Below are positions 33,776-43,499 of a stretch of DNA of 64,000 bases, piece after piece. The position numbers and the translations under genes are program-made. The stretch comes from DASRQZ01 sp964571275 (GTDB taxonomy: Bacteria > Myxococcota_A > Polyangia > Fen-1088). Every line of letters starts with the position of its first letter. Position 1 is the first letter of the stretch. Under the pieces are notes generated by a model. The model worked only from the letters and a program-made list of their open reading frames with translations. It ran no database searches and was not told the DNA's origin. The DNA lies in contig CAZNCQ010000010.1 in assembly GCA_964571275.1 (NCBI GenBank), positions 1 to 64,000 of the forward strand, given 5' to 3'.

Positions 33776-34208
33776 GATTTTTGGGCGCTTTGACGAAGGG
33801 CCGACGGATCCGCTCCCAGGTTAGTTTCTTATCAACAGTTTCTCTCTATTGGTGGCGGGCCGCCGCGCGGCTATCATCGGGCTGAGCCGTGTCGTCGCAC
33901 AAGAATTCGCCGACGTGGCTCTGGTGGCGCCAATGGCCGAAGTCCCGCCCGCGCTCACGACGGATTTTTGTCTGATATCGGCACGGCGAGACTGCGGCAA
34001 TCGCCGCCGAGCTTAGCGACCATCTTGTCGGCCGCGGTGAGCGGCGAGACGTGTTCGTGGACAGAACGTCGATTCCGCCGGGCAAGGACTTTCGTACCGC
34101 CATCTGCGTGGACTGTTGTCCAAGGTTGATCAAAAAGGCGCGCCCTTCCCGCCGGTCACCTTTGGCGGTGACGGTGCCACGTCTCGAAAACACGGGCATG
34201 ATGGGGCA
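33776..34208. other. non-coding stretch between TIR-like and small membrane genes
   Basis: About 430 bases with lower G/C than average and no reading frame with a credible start. I see no repeat, tRNA or terminator in it. It may hold the promoter of the small membrane protein and possibly decayed coding sequence. Confidence 0.4.
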
Positions 34209-34586
34209 ATGGCCGACATCAGGGTTCGTCGAAGGATCATCGTCGACGAGGAACGAGGCGTACCACCACTGTCGATCTTGACTCGCATCATCGTGCCACC
34301 GCTCGGAAACCTCCTCGGAATCGTCCTGCTGTGCATGGTGGCTTTGCCGTTCGCCTGGTACGAAGATCTTGGCAGGATTCTGTGTGATTGGATTTGCGTC
34401 GGCGTCGCCATGCTCGCCGTGCCGATCGATGTGCTGTTCCGACGCCGTCGCCGGAATCAGTCTGCCCGCGTGCGCTGGTTCTCGCCCTACGAGGGCGGAA
34501 CGGTGTTTCTAATCCCGAGCTGGATCGTAGGCCCCATCTTGGCCGGGCTCTTCGTTTGGGTCGTCGTGACTCACCCGGGCCACTGA
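34209..34586 (+). CDS. small membrane protein, unknown function
   Basis: The 125-residue product has a short charged N-terminus (ADIRVRRRIIVDEERG), hydrophobic segments at roughly residues 25-46, 52-70 and 98-120, and a basic loop (FRRRRRNQSARVRWF). No family is recognised. The ATG at 34209 is the best internal start; an upstream in-frame ATG at 34116 would add a polar extension without a better ribosome site. It follows the TIR-like gene on the same strand but is over 400 bases away, so a functional link is only speculative. Confidence 0.6.
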   Translation: MADIRVRRRIIVDEERGVPPLSILTRIIVPPLGNLLGIVLLCMVALPFAWYEDLGRILCDWICVGVAMLAVPIDVLFRRRRRNQSARVRWFSPYEGGTVFLIPSWIVGPILAGLFVWVVVTHPGH

Positions 34587-34784
34587 CGACGGCTGGCCTC
34601 ATCCCGAGCATCGACAGCCATCGTCGGCACAGAGGGGTGTCCGGGCGCGGGCTCCATCTTCTTGCTCCGCCGTCCGACAGCGGCGGCGGTCTGACGGAGG
34701 AATACCCCCTTCGGGCCAGCAGGCTGGTGCCGGATCGAGTCCTCGTAGTCAATGGCCGGTGGCGCGGCAGACCACGACCCTTCG

Positions 34785-35993
34785 CTACTGCGGCAGCGTG
34801 CCGGGGGGCGTCTGGCCGGCGAACGTGAAGACGCGAATGTAGTCGGCCTCGAACGTCGCGGGGAAGCCGGTGTCGTCGATGCCGTGGCGCCCGGCCCAAG
34901 CGCCGCCCACCGCCAGGTTCAGCAGGAGGCTGGCCGTGTTGGCGGGGTTGCCGCTGTCGTCGGTCCAGCGATAATTTTCGCACATGGTATTGAGGCCGTT
35001 CACGTAATAGCAGACAGCGCTGGCGGTCCAGGTGGCGCCGATATTGAGCCAGACGCCGCGCAGGGTGTCGGTCGAGATGTAGTTATCCCAGGTGCGGTCG
35101 TACGTCGGCGACGAATAGGTGATCTGTTGCGTGCCGGTGTCGGTCTGCATGCCGCCTTTGACCTGCGAGCCCATGCGGATCATGTTGACCGTGTCTTCGA
35201 CGGTGTTGAGCGCACCCTCGAAGATGTCGACCTCGGGCGGCCACATGATCTGGTTGGTGGTGTCAAACCCGCACGAGAACCACAGGGCCGGCCACGTCCC
35301 CTTCACGTTGGGCAAGCGCAAGCGCGCCTCGATGTAATAGCTGGTGGTGGCGCTGGGCTTGAACTGCGTCTTGCTGCGAATCATCGCCGACTCGTAAGAC
35401 GCATAGGTGTCGGTGCGCGTCTTCGTCGCGCGCAGCTTGAGGGTGCCCGCGCTCTCCACGTGCATCGTCTCGCCGTTTGTGTTGGTGTCAACGTAACGCT
35501 GTTGCTCGTCGTTCAGGAAATCGAGCGTGCCGGAAAAGCCGTCGGGCCCTGTGCAGCCGGTGTCGGGTACCTGCAACGCAGGGCCCCCGCCATAGACGTA
35601 GCGCGTGCACCATTTGCTGCGGTCGAGGGCCGTGCCGTTGAACTCGTCGCTGAACACCAGCGTGTAGCCGCTGATATCGCGAAGGTCGGTGCCGGCGTCG
35701 CCGACCACCGCGCCGCCCGCGCCGCTGTCGACCGCCGCATCCCGCGCCGGCGCGCCGCCCGTGCCCGCGTCGTGCGCCGGGGCGCCGCCCGTCGCGGGGT
35801 TGGCGCCGGCGTCGCGAGCCAGCGTCCCGCCGGTGCCGGAGTGCGGGCCGGCGTCTTCGTGACGCGGGGGGCCGATGCGTCCCTCCAGCAGGCCGCACGA
35901 CATGGGGAGCGCGCCGATTGCCACGAGGCCAAGACCCAGGGTGATTCGGTGGGCGGGGCTGTGCAATGACTTGTTCAAATTGCTCACAACCAT
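34785..35993 (-). CDS. GH16 family glycoside hydrolase lipoprotein
   Basis: The 402-residue lipoprotein (lipobox LPMSC, Cys33) has a Gly/Thr/Asp-rich linker to about residue 105 with repeated AxDAG units. A GH16 beta-jelly-roll follows with the catalytic motif PPEVDIFEG (Glu254, Asp256, Glu259). Preceding TSYYIEARLRLPNVKGTWPALWF and the C-terminal LLLNLAVGGAWAG are usual for laminarinase-type members. GH16 enzymes cleave beta-1,3/1,4-glucans or galactans. It lies 5 kb from a second GH16 gene at 44649 and next to the polysaccharide locus, so it may trim or release the exported polymer or digest environmental glucan. ATG 35993 lacks a strong ribosome site. Confidence 0.92.
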   Translation of the reverse strand: MVVSNLNKSLHSPAHRITLGLGLVAIGALPMSCGLLEGRIGPPRHEDAGPHSGTGGTLARDAGANPATGGAPAHDAGTGGAPARDAAVDSGAGGAVVGDAGTDLRDISGYTLVFSDEFNGTALDRSKWCTRYVYGGGPALQVPDTGCTGPDGFSGTLDFLNDEQQRYVDTNTNGETMHVESAGTLKLRATKTRTDTYASYESAMIRSKTQFKPSATTSYYIEARLRLPNVKGTWPALWFSCGFDTTNQIMWPPEVDIFEGALNTVEDTVNMIRMGSQVKGGMQTDTGTQQITYSSPTYDRTWDNYISTDTLRGVWLNIGATWTASAVCYYVNGLNTMCENYRWTDDSGNPANTASLLLNLAVGGAWAGRHGIDDTGFPATFEADYIRVFTFAGQTPPGTLPQ

Positions 35994-36306
35994 TTGTTGA
36001 TCGGTTGGTTGAACAGACGAAGCGACGAGCCCCGCGCTGCCGTGACCTCGAGCGACTGGCCAGACGAGCGAGGGGGAGCGTCTCGTCTGACGCCGACGTG
36101 CCCCAACATCGCAGGGACATCGGCACGCGCCGGGGGGCCTTTAATCCTTCCTGGAAACCATATCTGAAGTCGGGCCGAGCCCGAAACAATAAACGACGCG
36201 AGTGGCCGAATTCTCGTCCATTCAATCGCAAGCCGGGTGCGCTAATGGCACACGAGCGCGTTCAACCGGCGCGCCGAGCGCGCCACGGATGAGCTTTCAG
36301 GCGCGC
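35994..36306. other. intergenic region between GH16 and glycosyltransferase genes
   Basis: About 310 bases that should carry the GH16 promoter and the 3' end of the leftward polysaccharide operon. Apart from a short CAACCA/TGGTTG inverted repeat around the GH16 start I see no distinct element. Confidence 0.4.
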
Positions 36307-37185
36307 TCAAACGCCGATGGCCGGTAGCACGCTCGACGCGATGACCTTGCCCGCGCCGACGGCCAGGCACCGCACCTTGTCCCAGGGGCGGAGGGGGGAG
36401 GTCCAGATCACCCGCAGCAGGTGTCTGTGCTCAGCCTGTTTCCAGGCGACGCGCGAGCCCGCGAAGACACTCTTCTGTTCGGGGGACAGGCTGCGCGAGT
36501 TCTGGCTGTGCTCGCGCTTGTTGAAGAGGATCTCCGACGTTTGTGCGAACTTTCCGTAAAGGGCCATCTCCGCGACGAAGGCTCGATCGGCGGTGTAGGC
36601 GGCGCCAAAGCCCGCGCTCCTTCGCAGTACGCTCATGCGCAGCAGGCCGAGCGCGAAGTGGCAGGTGACCGTCTGGCGCAGGACCGCATGGAAGCGCTGC
36701 ACCGGATCGTCGTCTACGGCGTAGTTGTCGTCGGGGGGCTCGATGGCGACCCTCCGTGTCCGATCCGTCAACCGGCGTGTCACGGGGTCGTAGAACAGCG
36801 GGGCGCCGTCTTCGTCGATGTAGCGGATGCCGCTGTGCGCGACCGAGATGTTCGGGTCGCTGTCGAGGATGGCGACCATCCGCTCGATGTAAGTCGGCTC
36901 GAGGACATCGTCGTGGGCACCCAGCTTGAAGTAGGCGCCGGAGGCCAGCTTCATCGTCAGATTGTAGTTGCGGTTGGCGCCGATGTTTTGAGGGTTGCGG
37001 AAGTAGCGCACGCGGGGGTCGCGGGCAGCTAACGCCAGCGCGATCTCGGCGGTTCGATCGGTTGAGGCATTGTCGCACACCACGATCTCGAAGTCGGTGA
37101 ACGTCTGGCCGAGGATCGACTCGAAGCTCTCCCTCAAGTAGCGTTCGCCGTTACGGACCGGCAACCCAATCGATACTTTCGGCAT
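36307..37185 (-). CDS. family 2 glycosyltransferase
   Basis: The 292-residue enzyme has a GT-A fold: VSIGLPVRNGERYL at the N-terminus, EIVVCDNASTDRT for nucleotide binding, and KLGAHDD as the DxD-like metal motif. It transfers a sugar from a nucleotide donor to the growing polysaccharide repeat on the cytoplasmic side. ATG 37185 has GGAGG five bases upstream, and 26 bases separate it from the Wzc-like gene. No membrane segment is evident. The three leftward genes (Wza-like, Wzc-like, this enzyme) face away from the main rightward operon. Donor and linkage are unknown. Confidence 0.92.
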   Translation of the reverse strand: MPKVSIGLPVRNGERYLRESFESILGQTFTDFEIVVCDNASTDRTAEIALALAARDPRVRYFRNPQNIGANRNYNLTMKLASGAYFKLGAHDDVLEPTYIERMVAILDSDPNISVAHSGIRYIDEDGAPLFYDPVTRRLTDRTRRVAIEPPDDNYAVDDDPVQRFHAVLRQTVTCHFALGLLRMSVLRRSAGFGAAYTADRAFVAEMALYGKFAQTSEILFNKREHSQNSRSLSPEQKSVFAGSRVAWKQAEHRHLLRVIWTSPLRPWDKVRCLAVGAGKVIASSVLPAIGV

Positions 37186-37211
37186 CACCCCCTCCGCCGG
37201 TTCGTGCCGCG

Positions 37212-39647
37212 TCAGGCGGGCGCGCCGATTCGATCCGGTTCCGTGAGCGGCTCGGTCCCCGCGCCATAGACCACTCCATAGCCGTGTCGTCCGGCGGCGA
37301 ACGGCGCTGGCACGCCGTTGACGATGACGCCGTGACGCGCATTGACCAGGCCGAAACGTTGGAGGTGAACCCCGGCTGCGTCGCGAAGGCTGTTTCCAAT
37401 TCGGAGAATCGTCAGGACCCAATCGGCGTGCGCCGAAATGACCAGGGCATCGACGACCAACGGAAACGGAGGGGAATCGATGACGATAAAATCATAGCTC
37501 GCGCGCAGGTCGTTCAGCAGTTGCCCAAAATAGGGTCCCGACAGCAGTTCGGCCGGACCAGCGGCGGGGGCGCCCGCCGGGATCGCTTCGAATGTCGTGC
37601 CCGCTTGGGTCGGGCTCTTGGTCACGTCGTCGGACATGGTTCGCAGAACCTCGCTCCAGTGGCAACGGCCCGCGAGCACGTCGCTGAGACCCCGCCCGCC
37701 GCTGTCGTTCATGCCCGCCTCGCGCGCGTGGCGGCGCATGTCGGCGGCGATCAGGACGACATGCTTGCCGTCCGCGGCCAGCGCCGCGGCCAGCGCGCGC
37801 GCGCATACGGTCTTGCCGTCGCCGGGGCTCGCCGACGAAACCAAGAGCACCTGTGACGGCTGATCCGAGCTGGCCAGATAAAGGTTGGTGCGCAGATGGC
37901 GAAACGCTTCGGCGAACGCCGTGCTCGGCGCGAATGCAGACGGAGCGGCCTCCCGAGTCTGGGGAACCACCGCCAGGACCGATGCCGCCCGACCACCGGG
38001 CTGGTCCGCCAGCTGGCGAACGAGCTCGCGTTCGCTCTGAAACGTCGGCGCCAGCAATCGGCGAACCAGCACCACCAACGCCCCGGCCAGCAAGCCCAGC
38101 AGCGCCGCCGCCACCAAGCGAATCCCAAGAACGGGCGAGTCCTCACGATACGGGACCAGCGCGGCGTCGAGGACCCGGTTGCGCGACATCGTCGATGCCT
38201 TCGTCACCCCAGCCTGTTGTTGCCGCTCGAGCAGAAACGAGTACATCTTGCTCAGCACCTCGGCGCTTCGGGTCAGTTGTGCCAGATCGAGCTCGGCGTT
38301 GGGCACCGTCCGCAGCTTCTTTTCGAACTGCGCGATCATCTGCCCCAGCGAATCCAGCTGGTGTTGCGCGCGCATCGATCGACCGAGCACGTAGTCCTTG
38401 ACCATCTTGAGCTGACCGTCGACCTGAGCCTGCTGCTCCCGGGCCGCGGGAGCGTCAGCGGTGAACCGTTCCTCGATCTTGCGTAGCTCCTGTTGCGCGA
38501 TCGCCAGGTTGTTACTGAGACCGACCAGCACCGGGTCGTCGGTCTCACCCACGAGATATTGCTCGATGGGTGGATGCTCCTGCTTGAGGAGATCCTGGAC
38601 CTGGCCAAAGGCCGCCACCTTGAGCTGGGCCGCCATGCGTTGCTCCTCGTACTTTCCAAGCTGCTCGACCATCCCCTTGGATTCGTCGCTCAGGCCGACG
38701 ACGTTCGAACCCTTCTTGTAGTCGGCGAGCTTTCGCTCGGCGTCGTCGAGGGCTTCCTTCATTCCGCGCACCTGCCCGGCCACGAACGACTCGGCGCGGG
38801 TCGCCTCCTCGGTCTTCCAGGATTGCCGGCGGTCGAGATAGACGCGCATCAAGGCGTCGACGAATCGAGCCGCCCTGAGCGGCGACGAATCGACGAACTC
38901 GAGCGCGACCACCTTGACCGCGTCGCCGGGCGCGGTGACTTTGGGGACCGAGATGGTCAGTGCCTTCGTCACCTGGTCCACGACGCGATCCACGGGGCTC
39001 ACGCTCAGTGTGTAGATCGCCCCGACCGGCGGCGCTCCGGCCGATCCCGGATCGATCTTCAGGGTCAGCCCACCGGCGCGAAACTCCCGGCCCAACCCGC
39101 CGGTGCCGAGCGGCTCGCCGCCACGCCAGATCTCGTAAGCGTCGCCCGCGAGCATGCGAAACCGGTACTCGTCGACGCCGTCGGACTCGGTGACCGCCGC
39201 GTTGCTCACGGCAAGCTGCGCCGCTCCGGCATCGAGCCACCGCGAATCGCGGCCCGACAACCGCCAGCGCCAGTAGCGCAGCGGGCGCACACCGGCGGGA
39301 GCGACGGCAACGTTGAGGCCCGACTCCAAGACCGCCCGCCGGATCAGGTCCTGACTGCGCAGAATCTCGATCTCGGTACCGACGTCTCCGCTTTCACCGC
39401 CCATGAAATCCCATTGCCCCGGCGTGGGCAGTCGCGCCGGCGCACGCTCCTGCAGCTCGCCGAGATACAGACTACCCCTCGTTCGGAAGCTCATACGTGA
39501 CGCGAGCGTTGCGGCAGAGACCACCGACAGCATCAAAACGACGCTGCCGATGATCAGCCGCCGGTTTTGCCGCGCCAGCTGCCAGATCTCGCCGAGCTCC
39601 AGACGATCAATGCGTACTTTAGTGCGATCCCCATTACCTTCGAACAT
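37212..39647 (-). CDS. Wzc-like polysaccharide co-polymerase with BY-kinase domain
   Basis: The 811-residue protein has a Wzz-type domain with a first membrane helix near residues 32-50, a long coiled-coil periplasmic segment (about 290-460), and a second helix near 530-550. A cytoplasmic ATPase follows with P-loop SASPGDGKT (about 604-612), Walker A' VLIAADMRR and Walker B DFIVIDSPP. Such proteins control chain length and export through the Wza channel by tyrosine autophosphorylation. The C-terminal tail has only two tyrosines (HGYGVVYG), so the usual Tyr cluster is poor. It is encoded 13 bases after the Wza-like gene. Confidence 0.93.
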   Translation of the reverse strand: MFEGNGDRTKVRIDRLELGEIWQLARQNRRLIIGSVVLMLSVVSAATLASRMSFRTRGSLYLGELQERAPARLPTPGQWDFMGGESGDVGTEIEILRSQDLIRRAVLESGLNVAVAPAGVRPLRYWRWRLSGRDSRWLDAGAAQLAVSNAAVTESDGVDEYRFRMLAGDAYEIWRGGEPLGTGGLGREFRAGGLTLKIDPGSAGAPPVGAIYTLSVSPVDRVVDQVTKALTISVPKVTAPGDAVKVVALEFVDSSPLRAARFVDALMRVYLDRRQSWKTEEATRAESFVAGQVRGMKEALDDAERKLADYKKGSNVVGLSDESKGMVEQLGKYEEQRMAAQLKVAAFGQVQDLLKQEHPPIEQYLVGETDDPVLVGLSNNLAIAQQELRKIEERFTADAPAAREQQAQVDGQLKMVKDYVLGRSMRAQHQLDSLGQMIAQFEKKLRTVPNAELDLAQLTRSAEVLSKMYSFLLERQQQAGVTKASTMSRNRVLDAALVPYREDSPVLGIRLVAAALLGLLAGALVVLVRRLLAPTFQSERELVRQLADQPGGRAASVLAVVPQTREAAPSAFAPSTAFAEAFRHLRTNLYLASSDQPSQVLLVSSASPGDGKTVCARALAAALAADGKHVVLIAADMRRHAREAGMNDSGGRGLSDVLAGRCHWSEVLRTMSDDVTKSPTQAGTTFEAIPAGAPAAGPAELLSGPYFGQLLNDLRASYDFIVIDSPPFPLVVDALVISAHADWVLTILRIGNSLRDAAGVHLQRFGLVNARHGVIVNGVPAPFAAGRHGYGVVYGAGTEPLTEPDRIGAPA

Positions 39648-39660
39648 GTCCCTCGACCCC

Positions 39661-40791
39661 CTATTGCGACAGGAACTTGATCTGAACGAACGGGTTCAAT
39701 AAACCCGAGATTGTCTCTAACGTCGGAAGAATCTGCTGCAACACCTCGTTCCAACTGGTGACGGCCGTTTCGGGAACGAAGACGATGTCCCCGGGTGACA
39801 ATGAAAATGACCCCGCCTCGCCACGGAGGATCTTGTCAACGTCGATCACGAAGAATTGCCCTCGATCCGCTTCACTGCGAATGACGCGCACCGCGGACAG
39901 GCGCCCCTGCGCGCGCTCGCGAAACCCGATGCCCGATTGGGCCAGCGCCTGCAGGATGTCGAGCCGCCCGTTGAGAAACGGCACGGCGCCACCGCGCGCA
40001 TTGCTGCCGGCGGCGCCGGCAAACACAAAGGCCTGCTCGCTGAGATTGTCGGGAACGAAGATCGTGTCTCCGCCCCGCATTCGAATGTTCTGCCGCATGT
40101 CGCCGTCGCGTAACAGACGGCGGAAGTTGACCGGCAGCCGCTTCCCGTTCCGCGATACATAAGCGCCGGCCAGGCTGGCTTTATCCAGGACGATGCTTTC
40201 GCCGAGTGTCAGGGCCTCGAGCAGGCGCATCGGCCGATCGGCGAACTTCAGACCCGGCGCGACGAACTGGCCCAGCAAGTAGTAGCGGATACTGCCGTTG
40301 AAGAGCACCTGGACCGTCACTTTCGGTTCTTTCACGTAGCGGGCCAGCTCCTGTTCGAGGAAACCGCGAAGCTCCTCCGACGTCTTGCCCGCGACCCGCA
40401 CCGATCCGATCAAGGGAAACTGGATGGTGCCGTCATTGTCGACGTAAAGCCCTGCGGTCCGCCCTGTGGGCGAGGGCGCGGCCGCCAAGCTCCCCGCGTA
40501 GGTCGCGATCGCCAACTCGGGGTGGTTGTAGACGGCGACCAGCAGGGTGTCCCCGGGTCCGACGCGATAGGGTTGACCATCCTCCTCGCCCGTTGCGGCG
40601 TCGAGCAACCGCGGGTCGAGCGCTTCGTCGTCGCGCGACACCACCGGCGAGGCCAGGACCCGCGACGCGATCACCGGATGAACGTCGCGCGTGGCGCAGC
40701 CGGCGCAGGCCGCCAACACAAACGTTGCGATCGCTGTTGCAGACAATGAATCGCATTTGGGCGAAGCGTAAAAAGCAAAGCGCTCGAGCAC
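39661..40791 (-). CDS. Wza-like polysaccharide export lipoprotein
   Basis: The product has a lipoprotein signal (FVLAACAGC) and a Poly_export domain (YRVGPGDTLLVAVYNHPEL). SLBB-type beta-grasp domains follow (YLLGQFVAPGLKF, RMRGGDTIFVPDN, LSPGDIVFVPE). It would form the outer membrane channel for the polysaccharide. The reading frame is open to 40878 (ATG), but that region is AT-rich without a ribosome site. GTG 40791 gives a plausible signal peptide, and a TTG about 45 bases further in is also possible, so the start is uncertain. It is first of the leftward set and divergent from the sugar transferase gene at 41069. Confidence 0.88.
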   Translation of the reverse strand: MLERFAFYASPKCDSLSATAIATFVLAACAGCATRDVHPVIASRVLASPVVSRDDEALDPRLLDAATGEEDGQPYRVGPGDTLLVAVYNHPELAIATYAGSLAAAPSPTGRTAGLYVDNDGTIQFPLIGSVRVAGKTSEELRGFLEQELARYVKEPKVTVQVLFNGSIRYYLLGQFVAPGLKFADRPMRLLEALTLGESIVLDKASLAGAYVSRNGKRLPVNFRRLLRDGDMRQNIRMRGGDTIFVPDNLSEQAFVFAGAAGSNARGGAVPFLNGRLDILQALAQSGIGFRERAQGRLSAVRVIRSEADRGQFFVIDVDKILRGEAGSFSLSPGDIVFVPETAVTSWNEVLQQILPTLETISGLLNPFVQIKFLSQ

Positions 40792-41068
40792 AGCGCGAGA
40801 AACATAGGTTTGTCGCCCGGGGTCGGCAATGGTCTTTGCACAGGCTGTTCGCGAATTAACGAGATGGACATAGTCCATTTGCAGCGGATTACATCGCGTG
40901 TATCAAGACCCGGTTACTTCTTAGTCAAACAACTACATCCGGGCCCAGCGACGCTTGACGACCTCCGACTCCGATCCAATTCTTTTCATCCTAAGCAGGA
41001 CCGAGGATCGCACTCACCCTCGACGGTGAGGCGATCGTTTCGGGGGTTCGAAACGAGGAGGGTCGGGC

Positions 41069-42469
41069 ATGTTTGCGCAGTATCGATTTACCGTGGCGGG
41101 GCTGGCGCGTCTGTTGGACGTCGCGATCATTGGCTCCATCTGGCTCGCGTCTTTTTGGCTTCGCTTTCACGTGCCGCTCATAGAGGTCACCAAGGGCTTT
41201 CCGCCGTTCTCGACCTATGCGGCGCTGACGCCTCTGGTCGTGGTGCTCTGGTCGATCGCATTGAACGCCCAGGGCGTGTACCGGCCCCACTCGCTTCCGC
41301 ACGCGCGCACCGAGATCCTGATGCTGGCCAAGGCCCACGTTGCCGCGCTGCTCTGCTTCACGGCGCTGACCTACGTCTTCAGCGAGTACCGGTACTCGCG
41401 CGGCGTGCTGATCTACTTCGGCGTCCTGGGCAGCATCTGCCTGCTGCTGAGTCGGCCTGCGCTCCATTCCCTGTTCCGGCTGCTTCATCGCAAGGGGATC
41501 CGAACCCAGAATGTCTTGCTCATCGGGCAAGGGCGCGCCTTGGAGCTGCTGATCGATCGCATCGCGCGGTTCCCCGAGCTCGGATTCAACGTGGTCGGCG
41601 TTCTGATGCCACCCGGTGCCGAGGTGGCGCCGGCTGGCGGTCACGCCGTGCTGGGACACCTCGATGACGCCACCCGCGTGTTGCGCGAGACCCAGGCCCA
41701 CAAGGTCCTCATCGCGCTCGGGCGCCAGCAGTGGGCCGACCTGGAGCGGGTCCTGAACAGCGTCCAGGACGAGACCGTTGACATTCAGATCGTCCCCGAC
41801 GTCCACGAGTTCGCGACGCTGGGCTGCGCCGTCGAGGATTTCGATGGTTTGCCGGTGGTTAGCCTCAACGAATCACCGTTGCTTGGCTGGCGGGCGATCA
41901 CGAAGCGCGTCACCGACGTCATCTTTGCGGGGATCGCGCTGATCCTGGGCGCTCCGGTCTTTGCGCTGGTGGCGCTCGCAGTGAAGGTGACCTCCCCCGG
42001 CCCGGTCTTTTACAGCCAGGAACGGGTCGGCCTGGATGGGCGCCGCTTCAAGATGTACAAGTTCCGGTCGATGCGCGTCGACGCCGAGGCGCAGAGCGGC
42101 GCGGTCTGGGCCAGGGTCGGCGACGACCGCCGCACGCCGATCGGCGCGCTGCTGCGCGCGACCAGCCTCGACGAGATTCCCCAGTTCTGGAACGTCCTGG
42201 TGGGGCACATGTCCCTGGTCGGACCACGCCCGGAGCGGCCGGTGTTCGTGGATCAGTTCCGCCACCAGATCTCGCATTACATGCTTCGACACCGGGTCAA
42301 GGCGGGCGTCACCGGCTGGGCCCAGGTCAATGGGTGGCGCGGAGACACCTCGCTCGACGAGCGCATCCTCTGCGACCTCTATTACATCCGGCACTGGTCG
42401 TATCTCTTCGATCTCAAGATTCTCTTTCTCACCATCTGGAAAGGTTTCGTGAACAAAAATGCGTACTGA
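41069..42469 (+). CDS. undecaprenyl-phosphate sugar phosphotransferase (WcaJ/ExoY type)
   Basis: The 466-residue enzyme has four to five N-terminal membrane helices, a CoA-binding-like Rossmann region (NVLLIGQGRALELL) and a C-terminal bacterial sugar transferase domain. That domain has KRVTDVIFAGIALI, PGPVFYSQERVGLDG, FKMYKFRSM, TSLDEIPQFWNVLVG and MSLVGPRPE. It starts repeat-unit assembly by moving a hexose-1-phosphate to undecaprenyl phosphate. GAGGAG lies upstream of the ATG. It leads a rightward operon of eight genes to 50486 with mostly overlapping stop and start codons. The next gene overlaps by 11 bases. Confidence 0.95.
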   Translation: MFAQYRFTVAGLARLLDVAIIGSIWLASFWLRFHVPLIEVTKGFPPFSTYAALTPLVVVLWSIALNAQGVYRPHSLPHARTEILMLAKAHVAALLCFTALTYVFSEYRYSRGVLIYFGVLGSICLLLSRPALHSLFRLLHRKGIRTQNVLLIGQGRALELLIDRIARFPELGFNVVGVLMPPGAEVAPAGGHAVLGHLDDATRVLRETQAHKVLIALGRQQWADLERVLNSVQDETVDIQIVPDVHEFATLGCAVEDFDGLPVVSLNESPLLGWRAITKRVTDVIFAGIALILGAPVFALVALAVKVTSPGPVFYSQERVGLDGRRFKMYKFRSMRVDAEAQSGAVWARVGDDRRTPIGALLRATSLDEIPQFWNVLVGHMSLVGPRPERPVFVDQFRHQISHYMLRHRVKAGVTGWAQVNGWRGDTSLDERILCDLYYIRHWSYLFDLKILFLTIWKGFVNKNAY

Positions 42470-43499
42470 TGATTGCGCAGCCACGCGGGTGTTAGTTGCG
42501 ATCCCCGCCTTGAACGAGGCTCCCCACATTGAGCGGGTCGTGCGCGACGTGCTGGCGGGTACGTCTGACCTACCGGACGCCCGCATCGTGGTCGTCGACG
42601 GCGGCAGCACAGATGGCACGGTCGACATCGTCGACGCGATCGCCCGCCAGCACGCGCAGGTCTCTTTATTACGTAACCCGGCACGCATCCAAAGTGCGGC
42701 GATCAACCTGGCCGCACGCCATTTCGGTGCCGACGCCGACGTTCTGATCCGCTGCGACGCGCACGCGTCCTATCCACCGGACTTTTGCCGTCGCCTGGTC
42801 GAGACCCTCGAACGTGTCGACGCCGATGCCGTCGTCGTCCCGATGGATTCCTTTGGTGATGGCGGGCTGCAGCGCGCGATCGCCTGGGTCTCGAACACGC
42901 CCATCGGCACCGGCGGCGCGGCGCATCGTGCGGGGCGGCGCAGCGGCTTCGTGGACCACGGTCATCATGCGGCGTTTCGGATGGACCGGTTTTGCCGCGC
43001 CGGCGGCTATGACGAAACCTTCAGCCACAACGAAGACGCCGAGCTCGATTGCCGGCAACGCGCCCTGGGTGCCAAGGTCTATCTCGACGCCGAGATCCGC
43101 ATCGGCTATCGGCCGCGCGGAACGCTCGGCGAGCTTTGGAGACAGTACTTTCGCTACGGCGTCGGTCGGTCTCGCACGGCGCGCCGCCACCCGGGCTCCC
43201 TGCGCCTGCGTCAGCTCGCGGTCCCTACGCACGTGATCCTGTCGATCCTGGCGCTCGGAATCAGCCCGTGGTTTCCGGCGGCGCTGGCGTGGCCCGGATT
43301 CTATGTCTTGGTTCTGGCCGGCACGTCGGTGGCGCTGGCGGTCCGGCACCGTTCGGTGTCCGGCCTGTGGGCTGGCCCAGCCGCCGCTGTCATGCACACC
43401 GCCTGGGCGTTCGGATTCCTTTCTGGGTTGGTCACGCGCCGCGAACCGAGGTGGCGGGCCGAAATGACGACGCCGCTCTGGGAGGAGGCCACATCGTGA
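42459..43499 (+). CDS. family 2 glycosyltransferase, ExoA-like
   Basis: The 346-residue enzyme has VLVAIPALNEAPHIERV, VVDGGSTDGT and a DAHASYPPDF metal site, then two or three C-terminal hydrophobic helices. Features such as GTGGAAHRAG and FSHNEDAELDCR match succinoglycan glucosyltransferase ExoA and its relatives, which add a beta-1,3-glucose in succinoglycan. A role as second transferase after the initiating enzyme fits its position. The donor sugar is not provable from sequence. The stop overlaps the GTG start of the next gene. Confidence 0.92.
   Translation: MRTDDCAATRVLVAIPALNEAPHIERVVRDVLAGTSDLPDARIVVVDGGSTDGTVDIVDAIARQHAQVSLLRNPARIQSAAINLAARHFGADADVLIRCDAHASYPPDFCRRLVETLERVDADAVVVPMDSFGDGGLQRAIAWVSNTPIGTGGAAHRAGRRSGFVDHGHHAAFRMDRFCRAGGYDETFSHNEDAELDCRQRALGAKVYLDAEIRIGYRPRGTLGELWRQYFRYGVGRSRTARRHPGSLRLRQLAVPTHVILSILALGISPWFPAALAWPGFYVLVLAGTSVALAVRHRSVSGLWAGPAAAVMHTAWAFGFLSGLVTRREPRWRAEMTTPLWEEATS

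Noticed and set aside
40878..41068. Possible sigma-70 promoter (TTGACT) for the Wza-like gene
   Set aside because: No acceptable -10 box is found at 16-18 bases.
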